Numbered from the stretch's first letter, positions 9,149 through 18,958 are shown. The stretch: DNA of 64,000 bases from Kiritimatiellia bacterium (GCA_027858965.1 JAQIBS010000080.1:1-64000); one strand, 5' to 3'. Numbers and translations are program-made. The notes: generated by a model not told the origin, from the sequence alone.

Positions 9149-11125
9149 TTAAACACACATCATTTTTTTAAGTTCTTTTATTTCATCACGCAGCACCGCT
9201 GCGCGTTCAAATTCAAGTGCATCAGCCGCGTTAAGCATCTCACGCTGCATCTCCCCTATCGTTTGACATACATCATACTCCTCTTCGCTTTCAGCGGCCA
9301 CCATGGAGGATTCAATACGTTTGCCTTCGCGATAAACGGTCAGGCTTTCATTCAAATCACGCTTAATACCCGTGGGAGTGATGCCATGCTTTGTGTTGTA
9401 CAACTTCTGACGTTCACGACGTATGCTAGTTATATCAATCATATTCTGCATAGCAGCGGTAACCCGGTCAGCATAAAGTATTACGCGTCCATTCTCATGT
9501 CGCGCAGCGCGACCAGCTGTCTGCATTAAAGCGGTTGCAGAGCGCAAAAAGCCCTCTTTGTCCGCATCAAGCACAGCGACCAGAGAAACCTCAGGCAGGT
9601 CGAGTCCCTCTCTTAACAGGTTAATTCCAATCAGGCAGTCAAACTCACCCTTGCGAAGGCGTCCTAAGATATCTACACGTTCAAGTGCATCAATATCACT
9701 GTGCAGATATTCAACTTTGACTCCGGTTTCTTTCAAATACGTGGTTAAATCCTCAGAGGCACGTTTGGTCAGGGTTGTGACCAGCACGCGGTTACCCTCC
9801 TCTACAGTACGTTTGATCTGCTCCATTAAATCATCAATCTGATTCTCCAGCGGTCGTACCTCAACTGGCGGATCCAGCAGGCCGGTCGGACGGATAAGCT
9901 GCTGCGCCATAATATTACTCACATCCCGTTCATATACACTAGGTGTTGCACTGGCAAAAACGATTGGTCCGGTTTTCTTCATAAACTCATCAAAGTTAAG
10001 TGGACGGTTATCGCGAGCAGATGGAAGGCGGAAGCCATGTTCAATCAGAGTACCCTTGCGTGCCTGATCTCCATTATACATGGCACGCAACTGAGGCAAG
10101 GTTGCATGCGATTCATCAATAATGGTCAGAAACTCGGTACTGAAGTAATCCAGCAGACAGGCAGGTGTTTCACCAGGGGCACGCCGGGAGAGATGGCGCG
10201 AGTAGTTTTCAATTCCATTGCAGTAGCCCAGTTCACGCATCATCTCCATATCGAATTCCGTTCTCTGTCGGATTCGTTGCGCTTCAACCAATTTGCCGGC
10301 CTGTTCAAACTCAGCAATGCGCTGATCCAGCTCCTCAGATATACCCCCCAGGGCCGCCTCAACCTTCTCGCGCGGCATCACAAAATGTTTGGCTGGAGAG
10401 ATAATGACCCGCAGCAGCGGCGGACCGGTTTTTCCGCTAATAGGATCGAACCGTTTAACATCCTCTATCTCATCCCCGAAGAAGGATACTCTATAACCAT
10501 TTTTATCATAGGAGGGAAAGATATCCACGGTATCACCACGCACACGAAAATTTCCAGGTAAAGACTCGTAATCATTGCGCATATACTGAATATCCACTAG
10601 CTTTGCCAGCAGCATATCTCTGTCGATCTCCATGCCCGGTGATATATCAACAAGCATCTCGCGGTAGTCATCAGGAGAGCCCAATCCGTAGATACAGGAG
10701 ACTGAGGCCACAATGATCACATCGCGTCGACCAAGCAATGAGTTGGTGGCAGAGAGTCGGTAGCGTTCTATCTCCTCATTGATTGATGAGTCTTTTTCGA
10801 TATAGGTGTCGGTTTGAGGAATATAAGCCTCAGGCTGATAATAATCGTAATAACTGACAAAGTATTCAACCGCATTCTCAGGAAAGAAATTTTTCAGTTC
10901 TGCAAAAAGCTGGGCTGCCAAAGTTTTATTATGAGATAAGATCAGAGTAGGTTTACCCCAGCTCTCAATCACATTGGCCATTGTGAAAGTTTTTCCGGAA
11001 CCAGTAACGCCCTCAAGCGTTAATCGGTCACACCCCCGCTCAAGCCCATTGATAATCCCTTTGATCGCCGAAGGCTGATCGCCAGTCGGACGATATCTGG
11101 ATTCTATGTGGAAATCACTTTTCAT
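9149..11125 (-). CDS. uvrB: UvrABC excision nuclease subunit B
   Basis: 658 residues, full length for the family. UvrB is the DNA-damage-verifying helicase-like subunit that is loaded by UvrA and recruits UvrC in nucleotide excision repair. The Walker A motif GVTGSGKT is at residues 39-46. The beta-hairpin that grips DNA is visible as YYDYYQPEAYIPQTDTYIEK. The helicase motifs IDESHATLPQ and LMQTAGRAARHENG follow, and a C-terminal UVR domain (LEFERAAVLRDEIKELK) binds UvrA/UvrC. No strong Shine-Dalgarno precedes the ATG at 11125. Neighbours are unrelated secreted proteins. Confidence 0.98.
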   Translation of the reverse strand: MKSDFHIESRYRPTGDQPSAIKGIINGLERGCDRLTLEGVTGSGKTFTMANVIESWGKPTLILSHNKTLAAQLFAELKNFFPENAVEYFVSYYDYYQPEAYIPQTDTYIEKDSSINEEIERYRLSATNSLLGRRDVIIVASVSCIYGLGSPDDYREMLVDISPGMEIDRDMLLAKLVDIQYMRNDYESLPGNFRVRGDTVDIFPSYDKNGYRVSFFGDEIEDVKRFDPISGKTGPPLLRVIISPAKHFVMPREKVEAALGGISEELDQRIAEFEQAGKLVEAQRIRQRTEFDMEMMRELGYCNGIENYSRHLSRRAPGETPACLLDYFSTEFLTIIDESHATLPQLRAMYNGDQARKGTLIEHGFRLPSARDNRPLNFDEFMKKTGPIVFASATPSVYERDVSNIMAQQLIRPTGLLDPPVEVRPLENQIDDLMEQIKRTVEEGNRVLVTTLTKRASEDLTTYLKETGVKVEYLHSDIDALERVDILGRLRKGEFDCLIGINLLREGLDLPEVSLVAVLDADKEGFLRSATALMQTAGRAARHENGRVILYADRVTAAMQNMIDITSIRRERQKLYNTKHGITPTGIKRDLNESLTVYREGKRIESSMVAAESEEEYDVCQTIGEMQREMLNAADALEFERAAVLRDEIKELKKMMCV

Positions 11126-11148
11126 TTTGGATTTAAAAACCTAGGAGT

Positions 11149-11345
11149 GCCGAGCACCAGCTCAGCATTGCAAAGCAATGACTTTTCCTGTAAGTGAGTT
11201 AATGCAAAGGAAAGTAGTGCAAGCATCCTGCTTGCCTCAATAATAAGCCAAGCAGGATGCTTGGGCTACCTTTTCAATGATTGTGCTGATTATAGCAAAA
11301 TGTATTCAATCAACAAAACTGAAATGTGCCGAGCTGGTGCTCGGC
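11149..11345. repeat. Nested inverted repeats between uvrB and the rhamnosidase gene
   Basis: The outer arms are GCCGAGCACCAGCTC (11149-11163) and its exact reverse complement at 11331-11345. The inner arms are CAAGCATCCTGCTTG (11220-11234) and its exact reverse complement at 11249-11263. Both 15-base pairs are perfect, so the spacer can fold into a stem with an inner hairpin. There is no open frame. It resembles a small non-autonomous or REP-type element more than a terminator, since no T-run follows. Confidence 0.65.
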
Positions 11346-11362
11346 GTTCCCAGGTTACCTGC

Positions 11363-14300
11363 TTACTTTCCAAAATTTGGAACTATAAACTCATAGTGCC
11401 CTGAACCGACCTTGAACGCCATACGGTCGCGGTTGGATTTTATCTCAGGGACATCACTGATAACACCTTTGGTTGTCGGTTTAACAGGCAGGTAGACGAT
11501 TGCGCTGGTATTAACCGGTATATCAACCTCCAGCTTGAAACCATTTGCGCTCTTAACCCAATGACTGCGGATCATACCGTATGGGGAATCGTGATCGGCT
11601 TTAACCCAATCAAGACCATCGACCGGATCAGGTGCAATGATAAACTCTTTAAAAGCCACTTTGGAGGAATCAACTTTTTTAGCAACTGCACTGACATCAT
11701 CACTCAGGCGAATACCACCAAGATACTGATACATCCAGGCGGAAAAATCACCAAACATAATATGGTTGCGGGACGAGCCCTGATCCCAGTCCTCCCATAG
11801 TGTTGTGGCACCATCTTTCACAATCCATTTACCAAAAGAGGGACGCTCGGTCTTATTCAACATCTTATAGGCAAGATCGCTGCGACCGGCCTCACTAAGG
11901 GATCTGAAGATATACTTTGATCCGAGAATACCGAAGTCAGGCACACAATCATCTTTGGCAACTATGTCAGCAAGAGCTTTCTGCGTGGCCGCAATATTAT
12001 CTGTGAGGGCAACCCCCTGATGCAGTGCACACGAAAGAGCGGTCTGTGCCCCAATTGAATAAACCCCACTACCCTTGTAAAACTTCTTGTTAAAAGCGGT
12101 TTTAATACGTTCTGCTAAATCATTATATTTTTTTGCATCCGCATTATTGCCAAGTAATTCAGCGATTCGGGCCACAATCATAGCATCCAGATAGTAATAA
12201 CCGGAGGAGGTCACTTCCGCCGGAACCTTTGACTTTGCAGGAGTCCAGTCGCTCAGTCCATGATAGACAAGATCATCCTTGGCGCGAGTGCTCATATAGT
12301 CGACATAAAGCTTGATCCGGTCGTAGGAGCGTTCAAGAATCTGAATATCACCTTTGTAGACATAAAGCATCCACGGAACGATTGCCATGGCACTGTCCCA
12401 GGCCGGGCCGTTGCCCCACTGGTATCCCCATCCGCTCGTGGGAATAATGGCAGCGACATTACCGTCGCCTCTCTGTTCATCCATTAAATCATCCACCCAC
12501 TTTTCATAAGCGGCTACATTATGAAAATTGTACATCCCCAACTCGGAGGCCAGAGAGGCATCACCTGTCCAGCCGTTTTTCTCCCGGTGCGGGCAGTCAG
12601 TGGGGTAGCCATTGACAAAATTGCTCTTATACGCCCATAAGGTTGCCTGCTGCAGTTTGTTCAGCAGATCATTAGAACATTCAAAACTGCCAGCTGATTT
12701 GAAGTCCGTATGGATGACCGCAGCTGAGATTGAATCTGCAGTCGGTTTTATCTTGAGTCCTGTGATCTCGACATACTGAAATCCATGATAGACAAAGCGC
12801 GGATAATATATTTCCTCTGCCTGACCGGAGCAAATAAAGTGATCTGTCTGAAAAAAGCCATCACTGACAAGAGCTGTTGAAGCCGGATAGCGAAAATGGG
12901 CGGAGATCGATTTGTTATCAAGTCCGCCATTTTCAGCCTGACGTTCTCCATAAACCAGCTTAACCACGTCACCTGCCTTCTGTCCCTTGATTTGCAGATT
13001 AACCCAGCCTGCTGTATTCTGACCAAAATCAACCATCCAATGACCTTCACCAAGCTGAGTGACTTTCTTCGGTTTCAGGGTTTGCGTAACAACGCTGGAT
13101 GGCAGGGTTGAGGCACTCAGTTTTCCTTTGGGTGCACTAACAAATATCGCCATAATTTTTTTCTTTTCCAGGTCAGGTGCATTGGGATGCGTTTTACCTA
13201 TAACCACCCCTTCGCGGATGCAATCGTATCCAATGGGGCTTTTCACCTGACGCCAACTTTGATCAGAGAAAACATATGCGCGTGAGCCATCTTCATATTT
13301 AATCTCCAGCTGGGCGATCATCCGTGGAAAATCTCGCCAGGGGGCATTATCAAAATTCCATACCGAGACAGAGCGCATATCATACCAGCCATGTCCCAGC
13401 AGCACATTAAGTGTATTTTTTCCCTTCTTCAGCATATCGGTCATGTCATAGGTTGAATAGAGCACCCGCTTATCATATTTTGTTGGAATTGGATCCAGCA
13501 CCTTACATCCAATTTTCCGCCCATTTAAAGAGGCCTCATAAAAGCCAAGCCCGCTGATATGAAGGGTTGCCTCAGCGACATCCTGTTGAAGATTAAAGCT
13601 TTTTTCAAATGCAGGAGAGGCTATTTCAAAATGACGTTCCAGCGCACCCCACGGCTGAGCACCGGGAGCACCAGCAACCTTAACACTCTTCCACTGCGAA
13701 TCTTTAAATTCAGCTACGGGTTTAAACCACTCTTTACCCCCCTGCTTCGTGACCTTCCAGTTGCTGCCACTGCTCAACAGGCTGCTCTGTCCATCGCGGA
13801 TATTAAGCAGCAGACCGGTTGGACCTTTAACTTCGTTGGTAACGCGTACAGCAATATGATTGTGTCCCGGTTTTAAGAATTTAGCTACAGGAATAAAACG
13901 CATCCAGCGCCACTCATTAACATGCCCCCAGGTCTTTGCTGCCAGTTTTCCATTAATATAGATATCATATTTGTCATCAGCTGTAAGAGCCATTACCATG
14001 GCGCGCTGAGATACATCCTCCGGTGCTTCAAAAACGGCATGGTAGATAGCAGCACCTTTATCCGCATTTTCAAGTTTGTCAGCAAAGCCATTCCAGATCC
14101 AGCGGGCATCCTTTAAATCGTAATTCGGTCGTGTTACCGGATTAGGACCAATCCATCTGGCCTTCCAGTCAACCGGTTTCATGATGCCGGTGATCCAGTG
14201 ATAAGGCTGACTCCACCGGGATGGCTTACCCTCTGCATCAGCCCAGACACGTACCTTCCACCAGCAATGCTGTGAGCTCTTGAACTGAGCACCGGCGTAG

Positions 14301-14614
14301 ACCACATTAAACTGTTCTTCTGAAACAACCCGGCCACTCTGCCATAGACTACCTTCATCTTCATTCAATTTATCCAGTGAATCGGCAACTACAACCTCAT
14401 AAGAATGCTGCGTCAGATTGTGGATAGAACGGCCGTCCGCACTCAATTTCCAGCTGAATCTCGGTTTAGCACTATCAATTCCTGTAGCATCATCCAGGTT
14501 TTCGACCTGAAGATTATAGGGAGCCTTGATCTGAGCTCCGCTGTATTTTTCCATTAAGCAGCAACCGCACATGACCGCCATCAGAGTTGTAACCAAACAA
14601 ACAGGTAATCGCAT
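11363..14614 (-). CDS. GH78 alpha-L-rhamnosidase, lipoprotein-type export
   Basis: 1083 residues from the start chosen at 14614, which has the RBS GAAGAAGGA eight bases upstream; an upstream in-frame ATG at 14683 lacks one. The N-terminus MRLPVCLVTTLMAVMCGCC is a signal peptide with a lipobox-like cysteine. Domains follow the GH78 order: fibronectin-like N-domain (PRFSWKLSADGR), two beta-sandwich domains (ARWIGPNP; GLGFYEASLNGRKIGCKVLDP), and the (alpha/alpha)6 catalytic barrel with TDCPHREKNGWTGDASL, which carries the family acidic residues. A C-terminal beta domain closes the protein. The enzyme releases terminal alpha-L-rhamnose from polysaccharides or glycosides. The adjacent PfkB kinase may act on the released sugars. 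Confidence 0.92.
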   Translation of the reverse strand: MRLPVCLVTTLMAVMCGCCLMEKYSGAQIKAPYNLQVENLDDATGIDSAKPRFSWKLSADGRSIHNLTQHSYEVVVADSLDKLNEDEGSLWQSGRVVSEEQFNVVYAGAQFKSSQHCWWKVRVWADAEGKPSRWSQPYHWITGIMKPVDWKARWIGPNPVTRPNYDLKDARWIWNGFADKLENADKGAAIYHAVFEAPEDVSQRAMVMALTADDKYDIYINGKLAAKTWGHVNEWRWMRFIPVAKFLKPGHNHIAVRVTNEVKGPTGLLLNIRDGQSSLLSSGSNWKVTKQGGKEWFKPVAEFKDSQWKSVKVAGAPGAQPWGALERHFEIASPAFEKSFNLQQDVAEATLHISGLGFYEASLNGRKIGCKVLDPIPTKYDKRVLYSTYDMTDMLKKGKNTLNVLLGHGWYDMRSVSVWNFDNAPWRDFPRMIAQLEIKYEDGSRAYVFSDQSWRQVKSPIGYDCIREGVVIGKTHPNAPDLEKKKIMAIFVSAPKGKLSASTLPSSVVTQTLKPKKVTQLGEGHWMVDFGQNTAGWVNLQIKGQKAGDVVKLVYGERQAENGGLDNKSISAHFRYPASTALVSDGFFQTDHFICSGQAEEIYYPRFVYHGFQYVEITGLKIKPTADSISAAVIHTDFKSAGSFECSNDLLNKLQQATLWAYKSNFVNGYPTDCPHREKNGWTGDASLASELGMYNFHNVAAYEKWVDDLMDEQRGDGNVAAIIPTSGWGYQWGNGPAWDSAMAIVPWMLYVYKGDIQILERSYDRIKLYVDYMSTRAKDDLVYHGLSDWTPAKSKVPAEVTSSGYYYLDAMIVARIAELLGNNADAKKYNDLAERIKTAFNKKFYKGSGVYSIGAQTALSCALHQGVALTDNIAATQKALADIVAKDDCVPDFGILGSKYIFRSLSEAGRSDLAYKMLNKTERPSFGKWIVKDGATTLWEDWDQGSSRNHIMFGDFSAWMYQYLGGIRLSDDVSAVAKKVDSSKVAFKEFIIAPDPVDGLDWVKADHDSPYGMIRSHWVKSANGFKLEVDIPVNTSAIVYLPVKPTTKGVISDVPEIKSNRDRMAFKVGSGHYEFIVPNFGK

Positions 14615-14722
14615 AATAATAATCCTTCTTCCTTTATAAATTTTTACTTTTTGTATCTTACACATTTTAATATTTATCTGCAATCAATTCTTATGGAATC
14701 GCTCCTTGATGGGCCAAATGCA

Positions 14723-15655
14723 TCAGGTGGAAACTGACGCTGTACTGGTCAGAAGCTGCATTACCCGCTCACGGGAAATCATAGCGGGCAGCAGTGACTC
14801 AACATTAGCCGCTCCGCAGGCCAGCCCCAGCTGAACCGCCGCTTCCAATATGGCTCCTTTACACAGTGCGCAGGCAATTCCGGCAGTGGTACAGTCACCA
14901 CTGCCTATAGGATTTTTGTGCTGATCAATTGCCGGTGGTGTGAATTTTGTAATCTGAGTACCCTCCAGCAACCATGCCGCATCCTTACCCTGTGTCAGCA
15001 ATACGCTTTGAGCACCATTGGAGATCAACCGCCCCATTAACTCTAGCAGCTGCCCCTCGCTCTCCACACTACAATTAAAGGTGGTTTCAAGCTCTTTCAA
15101 GTTCAGTTTTGCCATCAATGGCTGATCCGGCAGGACTGCGAGCAGTGCGCTCTTATGAGAATCAATAACTACCGGAATATTGAGTTCCGCTGCCGCTCTG
15201 CTGAAATTACAATAGAAATTATTCGGCGCAAATGGAGGCAGTGTTCCGCACATAACCAACAAGTCACACTCAGGAAGCAAAGTAATGTTGTCCTTGATAA
15301 ATGCATCAATTTCCTGTGGTGATGGCCGAGGAGCCTCCTCCACCAGCTCAGTGACAGCCCCGGAGCTCTCATCGATCAGGGTGCTGCAAATACGTGTTTC
15401 TGAGCTCATTGAGGTTAGCGCCGATGTGATTCCGTACTCAGCCAGAAAGCCATTAACCAGACCACCATTGTGACCGCCGTTAAAACCGGCTACCTTGCAC
15501 TCAGCTCCCAGCACAGCCATAGCCCGAGCGGTATTGATCGGCTTACCGGCAGCAGAGATAACAACCTGCTTAACCCGGTTGACATCATTCAGATGCATTG
15601 ATCCGAAAATCATTGTGCGCTGAAGCGCCGGAGTAAGTCCCAGGCATAAAATCAT
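14723..15655 (-). CDS. PfkB-family sugar kinase (1-phosphofructokinase/tagatose-6-phosphate kinase-like)
   Basis: 310 residues from the ATG at 15655, chosen because AAGGGAG lies just upstream; an earlier in-frame start at 15682 has none. The opening MILCLGLTPALQRTMIF and AAGKPINTARAMAVLGAE match the hexose-phosphate kinase branch of PfkB. The active-site motif near the C-terminus reads NPIGSGDCTTAGIA, the family G-A/S-G-D with the catalytic aspartate. The likely reaction is ATP-dependent phosphorylation of a sugar phosphate in the cytoplasm. The exact substrate is not determined by sequence. It lies between a rhamnosidase and the riboflavin operon, on the same strand as both, so it could be reached by read-through. 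Confidence 0.85.
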   Translation of the reverse strand: MILCLGLTPALQRTMIFGSMHLNDVNRVKQVVISAAGKPINTARAMAVLGAECKVAGFNGGHNGGLVNGFLAEYGITSALTSMSSETRICSTLIDESSGAVTELVEEAPRPSPQEIDAFIKDNITLLPECDLLVMCGTLPPFAPNNFYCNFSRAAAELNIPVVIDSHKSALLAVLPDQPLMAKLNLKELETTFNCSVESEGQLLELMGRLISNGAQSVLLTQGKDAAWLLEGTQITKFTPPAIDQHKNPIGSGDCTTAGIACALCKGAILEAAVQLGLACGAANVESLLPAMISRERVMQLLTSTASVST

Positions 15656-15742
15656 ATAGCTCTCCCTTCGGTCAATTCGCATAGGGCATGGCGCATAGCG
15701 AATTCCGTTCTGAAATACACACGTTCAGATCTTCATAAATTG

Positions 15743-16378
15743 TTACATAAAGCCATTCTCACGCAGCATCTCTTCGGTAATACCCGAGCTCTCTTTGCCC
15801 ATCAACCGCGCTACATACTTACCGATAATATCACCTTCGAGATTGACACAATCGCCGGTTTTACGGGACGCGAAAGATGTCACATCCCAGGTGTGCGGTA
15901 TGATATTGACCTCAATCCAGTCATTGCCAAGGCCGCTGATCGTGAGGCTGATGCCGTCGATTGTGATGGACCCCTTGAGCACACTGTGGCGGGCAAGATC
16001 TGTCGAACATGCAACCCGCAGGACAAAGTCACGGCCACGGTTTTTGATGGAGAGAATACTGCCGGTCTCATCTACATGACCACTGACAATGTGACCGCCC
16101 AGTCGATCGCCAAGCGCCAAGGCCCGTTCAAGGTTAACTTTAGATCCACTGCTTAAAGAACGCAGCGCCGTTATCTTCATGGTTTCATCAAGCAGGTCGG
16201 CCTTAAAAGAGGTATCTGTGAATCCGGTGACCGTCAGACAGGCCCCCTGTACCGCAATGCTCTCACCCAACTCCAGCTCATCTCTCCATTTATCATAAGA
16301 GATTTCAAGCGACCATCCCTCATTGATTTTATCAATATTTTTCAGGATGCCAAGTTTCTGTACTAATCCGGTAAACAT
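15743..16378 (-). CDS. ribE: Riboflavin synthase alpha chain
   Basis: 211 residues, the normal length. It converts two 6,7-dimethyl-8-ribityllumazines into riboflavin plus the pyrimidine precursor. The two lumazine-binding repeats are clear: the first opens MFTGLVQKLG with GESIAVQGACLTVTGF, and the second has GGHIVSGHVDETG with SITIDGISLTISG. The RBS TGGAGAAAG precedes the ATG. It is the last rib gene of the minus-strand operon, about 210 bases after ribD, with repeat-rich DNA in the gap. Some nomenclatures call this gene ribC. Confidence 0.96.
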   Translation of the reverse strand: MFTGLVQKLGILKNIDKINEGWSLEISYDKWRDELELGESIAVQGACLTVTGFTDTSFKADLLDETMKITALRSLSSGSKVNLERALALGDRLGGHIVSGHVDETGSILSIKNRGRDFVLRVACSTDLARHSVLKGSITIDGISLTISGLGNDWIEVNIIPHTWDVTSFASRKTGDCVNLEGDIIGKYVARLMGKESSGITEEMLRENGFM

Positions 16379-16389
16379 AATCTTTCTCC

Positions 16390-16515
16390 AAAAGTTGCTT
16401 TCAGCCGCAACCCTGCTTAGCCTTTGTGATATGCCCTGCCATTATATTTAACTGCTTGAGGTTTAAACCCCGCAACTTTGGTTAAAACGGTTAAAAAAGT
16501 TAAAGGGGTTAAACC
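16390..16515. repeat. Dispersed repeats in the ribD-ribE gap
   Basis: Positions about 16390-16435 (CTTTCAGCCGCAACC, then CTTTGTGATATG) resemble 27487-27521 after infA (CTTTCAACCGCAACC, then CTTGTGATGT). Positions 16459-16515 hold iterated GGTTAAA units (GGTTAAAACGGTTAAAAAAG), also seen in varied form near 46029-46055 and 54841-54864. The GGTTTAAACCCC and GGGGTTAAACC ends could pair. The block contains no gene. Confidence 0.5.
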
Positions 16516-16589
16516 GTACTGCAACTGTAATATTGAGTTGTGCGTACACAGCTGACAATTCAGTTGCCATGCCACATAATTGAACTATT

Positions 16590-17696
16590 TCAACCCTTCA
16601 ACATTCGCACGCATATATCATTGCCGATCATGCGAACATCGCGGATCTTCATACGACGCATATCATGGAGCGTCTGAACATCATCACAGACAAATCCGCG
16701 TTTTGCCCCGGTATCACCTAAAACCGCTGGGGCATAAAAGAGGCAGTATTCATCGATCAGCCCCGCATTATGCAATGCTCCAGCGAGGCCACCTCCACCT
16801 TCACAAACCACATGCATCAGATCCATTTCCCCCAGAGTCTGCATAACACTTGTTAATGGCAGCCGACCGTCTTCATCTACATCCAGACGAAGCACACTGG
16901 CACCATTCCGAGTCCAGGCTGCCACCTTATCCTCGGAAACACTCTGCGAGCTAAAGACAAACGTTCGGTCAGCGGCACTATCGGTCAGCACCTGGGCAGA
17001 TGCAGGAATGATCCCCTTGGAATCTATAACAATGCGTAGGAGTCTCTCGCCCCCGCCTATGCGAGATAAGAGAGATGGATTATCGGCACAGATTGTCTGT
17101 GAACCAACAAGCATTGCATCAGCCCGGCGACGAATGCGCTGCACCTCAGCTCTGGCCGCCTCTCCTGTAATCCATTGAGAACAGCTATTTCGATCAGCAA
17201 TGCAGCCATCCAGAGTCATGCCTATCTTAAGGGTAAGATAAGGTAACTTAGTGACGACATGTTTAAAAAATGGAGTTGCCAAATCACAGCACTCGTCAGC
17301 ACAAACGTCAGAGAGCACCTCTATACCATTCGCTGTCAGGATTCGATTACCCTCACCGCAATGTTGTTCAAAGGAGTCTTGACAACCTATAACAACCCGT
17401 TTAATGCCGGCTTTTATAATACGCTCTGTGCAGGGTGGTGTACGGCCATAGGTACTGCAGGGTTCAAGGGTCACATATATTGTTGCGCCCTCAGCCGATT
17501 CAGTACACGCTTTAATGGCAGCTGCCTCGGCATGATCATAGCCGACGCACTCATGACGTCCTTCACCGATAACGCGGCCCTCTTTGACAATAACCGCACC
17601 CACAGGTGGATTAGGACGAGTATACCCCTCGCTCAAATGAGCCAGTTCAATAGCACGTTGCATCCATTTTTGATCATCTAAAGCAAACTTTGACAT
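16590..17696 (-). CDS. ribD: Bifunctional riboflavin deaminase/reductase
   Basis: 368 residues. The N-terminal cytidine-deaminase-like domain has the zinc motif YDHAEAAAI and EPCSTYGRTPPC. The C-terminal dihydrofolate-reductase-like domain has LKIGMTLDGCIADRNSCSQW and HVVCEGGGGLAGALHNAGL. The protein carries out the second and third pathway steps, deamination of the pyrimidine ring and then NADPH-dependent reduction of the ribose. No clear RBS precedes the ATG at 17696. The 5' flank is a repeat (GGCCTTATGAGCCGGATAGG), so translation may rely on an atypical site. Confidence 0.96.
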   Translation of the reverse strand: MSKFALDDQKWMQRAIELAHLSEGYTRPNPPVGAVIVKEGRVIGEGRHECVGYDHAEAAAIKACTESAEGATIYVTLEPCSTYGRTPPCTERIIKAGIKRVVIGCQDSFEQHCGEGNRILTANGIEVLSDVCADECCDLATPFFKHVVTKLPYLTLKIGMTLDGCIADRNSCSQWITGEAARAEVQRIRRRADAMLVGSQTICADNPSLLSRIGGGERLLRIVIDSKGIIPASAQVLTDSAADRTFVFSSQSVSEDKVAAWTRNGASVLRLDVDEDGRLPLTSVMQTLGEMDLMHVVCEGGGGLAGALHNAGLIDEYCLFYAPAVLGDTGAKRGFVCDDVQTLHDMRRMKIRDVRMIGNDICVRMLKG

Positions 17697-17737
17697 GATT
17701 GATGGGCCTTATGAGCCGGATAGGCCCTATGAACTGA
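17697..17737. repeat. Tandem-like short repeat directly before ribD
   Basis: The sequence alternates GGCCTTATGAGCCGGATA and GGCCCTATGAAC, two imperfect units of about 15 bases. It touches the ribD start codon and lies in the nusB-ribD gap. It resembles the other dispersed text-like repeats of this genome and has no coding potential of its own. Confidence 0.45.
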
Positions 17738-17819
17738 CATTTTTTTCGACTACTACCTACCTCATCGACACCTATCGACTCCGGCAGTCAGACACATTCC
17801 ACATCCTACCTTCAACAAT

Positions 17820-18314
17820 TTATTTCCTGCTGCCGTGCAGGTCCTTATTGAGCTTATCCAAAATGCCATTAACAAAACGACCTGCATCTGCATTGCTGAA
17901 ATATTTAGCAAGATCAATAGCCTCATTCAGGACAACCGGAGCTGGCACATCTGGACAGAACAACAGCTCATAAAAAGCAAGACGCAGCACATTGCGTTCA
18001 ACTGACCCAATACGATGTATCGACCAATTTTGTGTATACTCTTCAATCTTGCTATCAAGCTCCTCTAATTTGGAACCTACCCCGCGAACAAGAACCTCGC
18101 TGAAAATACGGATTTTCTGAGGAGCAACCTGATCTTCAATCTTTCCTTTTACTTCCTTGATATCCTCCCCGCGTTCATCTTTTTCTTCCATACGGCAAGT
18201 CCACTGCTGTTTCCAGAATTCAGGGATTGTGTTATCAAGATCCATACCTGGATTCAAATCCGCCTGAACCAGCATCTGGAGAGCCCATTCGCGTCCATGT
18301 CTACGTGTTGCCAT
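17820..18314 (-). CDS. nusB: Transcription antitermination factor NusB
   Basis: 164 residues from the ATG at 18314, chosen because GAGGAG lies six bases upstream and the family begins at about this point (MATRRHGREWALQMLVQADL). The frame runs 28 codons further upstream without family sequence. All-helical NusB features include RIGSVERNVLRLAFYELLF and LNEAIDLAKYFSNADAGRFVNGILDKL. NusB works with NusE, NusA and NusG in rRNA antitermination. It lies between ribH and ribD in the FMN-riboswitch operon; ribH-nusB adjacency is common in bacteria. The central segment (about residues 50-75) is acidic and charged and longer than in E. coli. Confidence 0.93.
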   Translation of the reverse strand: MATRRHGREWALQMLVQADLNPGMDLDNTIPEFWKQQWTCRMEEKDERGEDIKEVKGKIEDQVAPQKIRIFSEVLVRGVGSKLEELDSKIEEYTQNWSIHRIGSVERNVLRLAFYELLFCPDVPAPVVLNEAIDLAKYFSNADAGRFVNGILDKLNKDLHGSRK

Positions 18315-18409
18315 AAAATACTCCTCAAAATATACTTGCGCCTCATCGGGTCGACAATACATTAGCAGATGATATAGTGGCATCTCTCCGAGAGCCACAA
18401 ATAAAAAAA

Positions 18410-18871
18410 TTAAATACCTTTTAAAACCGCAACTGTTTCAATTGCAGTCATAACGGCATCCCAGCCCTTGTTGCCCTGTTTGGTTCCAGAACGTTCAATC
18501 GCCTGTTCCAGATTCTGAGCACATACAATTCCATTAAGCACAGGAATGCCGCTTTTAAGAGCTATATGGGAAATAGCCCGTGCCACAGTTCCATTGATCA
18601 AGTCAGCATGCGGGGTGGCACCCTGTATAACAGCTCCAAGCACAACAATAGCATCATAGCCACCGGTAGAAGCCAGTTTATCGGCAACAACCGGAGCCTC
18701 ATTTGCACCTGGAATACGTACCACTGTTAAATCGTCATCTTTTCCATCATGACGCAAAAAACAATCAATGGCACCTTTAAGCAACTGCTCCGTAAAGAAA
18801 CTGTTAAAACGGCTAACTACAATCGCAACCTTTATTCCGGTCGCATTAATCTGTCCTGTAATTTCTCTCAT
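18410..18871 (-). CDS. ribH: 6,7-dimethyl-8-ribityllumazine synthase
   Basis: 153 residues from the ATG at 18871, which has AAAGGAG ten bases upstream; an earlier in-frame start (18946) falls in unrelated sequence. It condenses the pyrimidine intermediate with 3,4-dihydroxy-2-butanone 4-phosphate. Family motifs are VVSRFNSFFTEQLLKGA, RIPGANEAP, GAVIQGATPHADLI and GIPVLNGIVCAQNLEQA. It usually assembles into pentamers or 60-mers. It follows ribBA by about 90 bases. Confidence 0.97.
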   Translation of the reverse strand: MREITGQINATGIKVAIVVSRFNSFFTEQLLKGAIDCFLRHDGKDDDLTVVRIPGANEAPVVADKLASTGGYDAIVVLGAVIQGATPHADLINGTVARAISHIALKSGIPVLNGIVCAQNLEQAIERSGTKQGNKGWDAVMTAIETVAVLKGI

Positions 18872-18958
18872 CTTCTTCTCCTTTGTGGGCAGACACAAGG
18901 CTGCCCCTACAACATATTGTATAAAACTCTCGGTGTATTCCCTCACACCTCTAACCTC

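Noticed and set aside
10037-10561. Plus-strand open frame inside uvrB
   Set aside because: It overlaps the conserved uvrB sequence completely and has no recognisable family.
15740-16156. Plus-strand frames opposite ribE
   Set aside because: Antisense to a clearly conserved enzyme and without start signals.
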